DNA of 8,386 bases. It comes from an uncultured Pseudobdellovibrionaceae bacterium (GTDB taxonomy: Bacteria > Bdellovibrionota > Bdellovibrionia > Bdellovibrionales > Bdellovibrionaceae). The notes under the pieces were generated by a model that did not search any database, was not told the origin of the DNA, and saw nothing but the letters and a program-made list of their open reading frames with translations. The stretch lies in assembly GCA_937900305.1 (NCBI GenBank), contig CALCCV010000233.1, positions 1-8,386 on the forward strand. Reading direction: 5' to 3'. Made by a program: the position numbers and the translations under genes. This document shows, piece after piece, positions 6,148-8,386 of the stretch (the stretch's first letter is position 1; each line of letters opens with the position of its first letter).

Positions 6148-6900
6148 CTAGGGGAGGGGACGCCAAGCTTGAATCGCCCTATGAGCCAGACTGAGCAGCA
6201 TTAGGAGCGCAAGCGCCATGAGACTCATCACTAGCAAGCAGGCGTACACCAAATCCAGTCGCTGTTGAGTGCGCGCCGAATCGATGAGCGCACCGAGGCC
6301 GCCGCCACCGACAAATTCTCCAGCAATGGCGCCGATGATCGCTAGACCGATGGCAATGCGCAAGCCGGCACGAAAATAGGGATAGGCGAAAGGGAGGCGA
6401 AGGTGAAAAAGTTGCTGATAGGAACTGGCTTCCCACAATCGAAACAGCTCGAGGAGCTCTGGTGGAGATTTCTCAAGGCCCAGAAGTCCGCTAGCGATAA
6501 TCGGAAAAATAGAAACAAAAAAGGCGGAGGCCACGGCCGTCGGTTGACCGAACCCGAAATAGATAACCAACAACGGAGCAATGGCTATGATCGGGACGGT
6601 TTGAAAAAAAGTGCTGAGTGGGAGCAATAAATCCTTGAGAGTTCGCATCTGGTCGCTAATCAAACAGAGGAGGCCTCCGACGGCAAGGCTCAGACTGAGT
6701 CCCAACAACGCACTTTCCAGTGTTTCGAGTGCCGCCGGCCAGAGGTCAGGCTGCGAAGGGCTCAAGAGCCCAAGTATTTCGGAAGGTTTTGGGAAAAGGT
6801 ACGGAGGAATCCATTCGCTGCGCGTGAGACCCTCGAGGACAGCAATCATGGCGATGAGACAAAGGGATGGCCACAGGATGCGCGAGACTCGTTGGCTCAC
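6148..6900 (-). CDS. ABC transporter permease, SsuC/ThiX/TauC type
   Basis: This 250-residue integral inner-membrane protein forms the translocation channel. Hydrophobic segments are visible at about 8-24, 58-82, 96-116, 121-142, 180-198 and 216-240, as expected for a six-helix permease of the BPD_transp_1 family. The cytoplasmic coupling (EAA) loop is EASSYQQLFHLRLPFAYPYFRAGLR at 157-181, and GEFVGGGGLGALI at 194-206 is a typical following motif. GTG at 6898-6900 is the start; it overlaps the ATPase stop as GTGA and has GAGG 6 nt upstream inside the ATPase gene. One permease gene implies a homodimer in the transporter. The binding-protein gene follows after 103 nt in which I see no further signal than its own ribosome binding site. 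Confidence 0.92.
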   Translation of the reverse strand: MSQRVSRILWPSLCLIAMIAVLEGLTRSEWIPPYLFPKPSEILGLLSPSQPDLWPAALETLESALLGLSLSLAVGGLLCLISDQMRTLKDLLLPLSTFFQTVPIIAIAPLLVIYFGFGQPTAVASAFFVSIFPIIASGLLGLEKSPPELLELFRLWEASSYQQLFHLRLPFAYPYFRAGLRIAIGLAIIGAIAGEFVGGGGLGALIDSARTQQRLDLVYACLLVMSLMALALLMLLSLAHRAIQAWRPLP

Positions 6901-7664
6901 ATTTCACCTCGCCCGCGGCCTTGGCTGAGCAGAGGAAGAATCTGGCTTTTAAGGTCATGGAGTCGGTGGTGATAGTTATCGGAGTCTCGTTCGACGGCTG
7001 TTTCAAAACGAAATCGGGCTTTGATGGGCTCGCCTTGCTGGCCTAACAAAAAAATCTGGTCGGCGAGAAGCGCGGCTTCAGAGAGGGAATGGGTGACCAA
7101 AAAAATAGAGATTTGATGAGATTTTTGCCAACCTCGAAGCCAGTCTTGAAGATCCCACCGCGTGATTTCATCGAGGGCGGAGAACGGCTCATCGAGAAAG
7201 AGAAGATCTGGTTTAGCCATCAGCGCGCGACCGAAACTAGCTCGCATCTTCATTCCGCCAGAGAGTTCGCGAGGATATTTGTGCTCATGCCCCTTGAGGT
7301 TGACCACTTCACAGATCTCAGCGCACTGTTCTCGGGGTGTGAGATTTGGCGAATCATCTTGTGGCTTGGAAGTTTTGGAAAATCGGTGAGCCAACAAGAT
7401 ATTCTGTTCGATCGTCAACCAAGGAAGGAGGCTTGGTTCCTGAAAGACAAAAGCTTTTTGGTATCTGGCCTTTGAAAACTGAATGTGTCCCTGCGTTGTC
7501 TTCATCAATCCCGCTAAGAGTCGCAAGAGTGTGGATTTGCCACTTCCGCTGGAACCCAAGATCACGCTGATTTCGCCAGCCTTCACATCGACATGAATGT
7601 TTTCGAGCACGAGATGATCTTCGAAAGCAAAACGAAGCCCTTGCGCTTCGACGGCCACACTCAT
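6897..7664 (-). CDS. ABC transporter ATP-binding protein, SsuB/ThiZ/TauB type
   Basis: This cytoplasmic ATPase drives the importer as a dimer. The 255-residue protein has every motif needed: Walker A GSSGSGKS (37-44), Q-loop Gln75 in FVFQEPSLLPW, signature LSGGM (134-138), Walker B LLFLDEP (154-160) with Glu159, D-loop SALD (162-165), and switch His192 in VTHS. The Q-loop sequence with LLPW is characteristic of the nitrate/sulfonate/taurine subfamily. The ATG at 7662-7664 is chosen because it overlaps the stop of the oxygenase gene as ATGA; a TTG at 7676 is a less likely alternative. A roughly 45-residue tail after the H-loop region, rich in charged residues, matches the usual end of this subfamily. 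It overlaps the permease gene by 4 nt. Confidence 0.94.
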   Translation of the reverse strand: MSVAVEAQGLRFAFEDHLVLENIHVDVKAGEISVILGSSGSGKSTLLRLLAGLMKTTQGHIQFSKARYQKAFVFQEPSLLPWLTIEQNILLAHRFSKTSKPQDDSPNLTPREQCAEICEVVNLKGHEHKYPRELSGGMKMRASFGRALMAKPDLLFLDEPFSALDEITRWDLQDWLRGWQKSHQISIFLVTHSLSEAALLADQIFLLGQQGEPIKARFRFETAVERDSDNYHHRLHDLKSQILPLLSQGRGRGEM

Positions 7665-8287
7665 CGTCGGATCCAATCATAGTTGAAACTCACACTGATT
7701 CGTTCGCCTGCGGCTGGATTGGCAGGCACTTCGTGCCTCTGCCAGCTTTCAAAGAGGACGACGTGACCTTCTTTGGGCTGCAATTGATAGAAACGTTGAT
7801 TGCGCGGATGGGCTTCCGCTTTTCGCGGAGGGGAACCCATGAAGCACTCGTGACGAGGATCTTCAAACTTCAAAGGACTCGCCCCTCGAGGAATCGTGAC
7901 ATAGAAAGTTCCGCTAATGACAGACAGAGGATGGATGTGCATGGTGTGCACCACCTGAGCCGGCATGATGTTGACCCAACAGCTTGTCATCTGCAATTCG
8001 CGCGCGGGAATGTCGAGTTCCAGCTTATGACTGTACTTTCGAACATGAGAGTTGATGGCTACTTCCAGCTCGCCAAAATAGGGGGACATCTGGTGTAAGC
8101 GATCCCAGCTGGCAAAGGAGGTGTACCCGCCTAGATAATTTCTTTTGGACCAACGTTGCCCTTCTTCGTCAGAATTGTGGATCTTTTTGATATCTCCGCG
8201 GAGATCTTTCAAAGTCTGCTTGGTTTTCGCCGCGGAAGTGTAAAGCGAGTCATAGTAAATTTGCGTCGGAAAAAGCTGAAGAATCAT
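7661..8287 (-). CDS. Putative 2OG-Fe(II) oxygenase (TIGR02466-like)
   Basis: This 208-residue protein resembles a little-studied family of small putative 2-oxoglutarate- and iron-dependent oxygenases. Evidence: the opening LFPTQIYYDSL, the core with CWVNIMPAQVVHTMHIHP followed by SGTFYVTIPRG and LKFEDPR, and the C-terminal VLFESWQRHEVPAN and ERISVSFNYDW. Candidate iron ligands are the His114/His117/His119 cluster and His185; Arg196 is a candidate for binding the 2-oxoglutarate carboxylate. The exact triad is not certain from sequence alone. It has no signal peptide, so it acts in the cytoplasm. It is the first gene of the cassette and overlaps the ATPase by 4 nt (ATGA), which suggests it works on the imported compound or its product. 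The start codon has no recognisable Shine-Dalgarno sequence. It is unlike TauD in sequence. Substrate unknown. Confidence 0.78.
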   Translation of the reverse strand: MILQLFPTQIYYDSLYTSAAKTKQTLKDLRGDIKKIHNSDEEGQRWSKRNYLGGYTSFASWDRLHQMSPYFGELEVAINSHVRKYSHKLELDIPARELQMTSCWVNIMPAQVVHTMHIHPLSVISGTFYVTIPRGASPLKFEDPRHECFMGSPPRKAEAHPRNQRFYQLQPKEGHVVLFESWQRHEVPANPAAGERISVSFNYDWIRR

Positions 8288-8289
8288 TG

Positions 8290-8327
8290 TGATTTTTTAT
8301 TAACAATATCCAGACTTTGAGTCAAAG
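8290..8327 (-). promoter_or_regulatory. Candidate promoter of the oxygenase-transporter cassette
   Basis: On the minus strand TTGACT (8325-8320) is followed after 17 nt by TAATAA (8302-8297), preceded by TGT as in an extended -10 element. The -35 box overlaps a perfect inverted repeat, CTTTGA-G-TCAAAG (8315-8327), which could be an operator. The -35 matches 5 of 6 consensus bases but the -10 only 3 of 6. Transcription would start about 3 nt before the ATG. Confidence 0.4.
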
Positions 8328-8386
8328 GGTGGGTTCTTTCTAGAAAAAGTCGGTCAAATGTGGAAAAGTGGGTGTCTCGACTTTGG

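Noticed and set aside
7089..7475. Open frame of 128 codons on the plus strand opposite the ATPase gene
   Set aside because: The minus strand encodes a full ABC ATPase with every motif there; the plus-strand product is not recognisable.
7733..8098. Open frame of 121 codons on the plus strand opposite the oxygenase gene
   Set aside because: The minus-strand frame has the family motifs and operon overlap; the plus-strand frame has neither.
8337..8346. Palindrome TTTCTAGAAA upstream of the oxygenase gene
   Set aside because: A 10-bp AT-rich palindrome this short is common by chance and has no clear relation to the promoter candidate.
8288..8386. TPP or FMN riboswitch before the importer cassette
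   Set aside because: Considered because the binding protein resembles thiamine- or flavin-precursor receptors. The visible 99 nt show none of the conserved cores I would expect, and the region is too short for a full one with the proposed promoter. A leader further upstream lies outside the window.

Overview
All genes recognised here lie on the minus strand, so transcription runs from high to low coordinates. The set suggests a Gram-negative bacterium of moderate GC content: an E. coli-type fatty-acid synthesis (FAS II) cluster, a cysteine-free ribosomal protein L32, and a substrate-binding protein with an ordinary signal peptide and no lipobox. The small 2OG-Fe(II) oxygenase type, the L32 sequence and the frequent GTG starts make me lean towards a Bdellovibrio-like (Bdellovibrionota or old 'delta') bacterium. 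That placement is an inference from memory of family members, not a search result.

Positions 8287 to 5040 hold a four-gene cassette: a 2OG-Fe(II) oxygenase-like protein, then the ATPase, permease and NMT1/THI5-type periplasmic binding protein of an ABC importer. The first three genes overlap by 4 nt each (ATGA, then GTGA), so they look translationally coupled. The binding protein follows after 103 nt with its own strong ribosome binding site. The importer family takes up sulfonates, nitrate, pyrimidines (thiamine precursors) or flavins; the substrate here cannot be read from the sequence.

Positions 4980 to 1 hold the conserved yceD (DUF177) - rpmF - fabH - fabD - fabG - acpP - fabF block. 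Together these make the acyl carrier protein, load malonate on it (FabD), start chains (FabH), elongate them (FabF) and reduce the ketoacyl intermediates (FabG). fabF runs off the left edge. plsX, which in many bacteria sits between rpmF and fabH, is absent: only 35 nt separate those two genes.

The non-coding gaps are short (no gap exceeds about 155 nt). The more notable ones are the 153-nt yceD-rpmF gap with TGAT-type repeats, the 119-nt acpP leader with a hairpin, the fabD-fabG gap containing a 17-codon ORF that overlaps the fabG start, and the oxygenase promoter region with a palindrome. I saw no RNA genes, mobile elements, CRISPR arrays or clear intrinsic terminators. Most of the window is ordinary housekeeping sequence; the oxygenase-importer cassette is the least characterised part.
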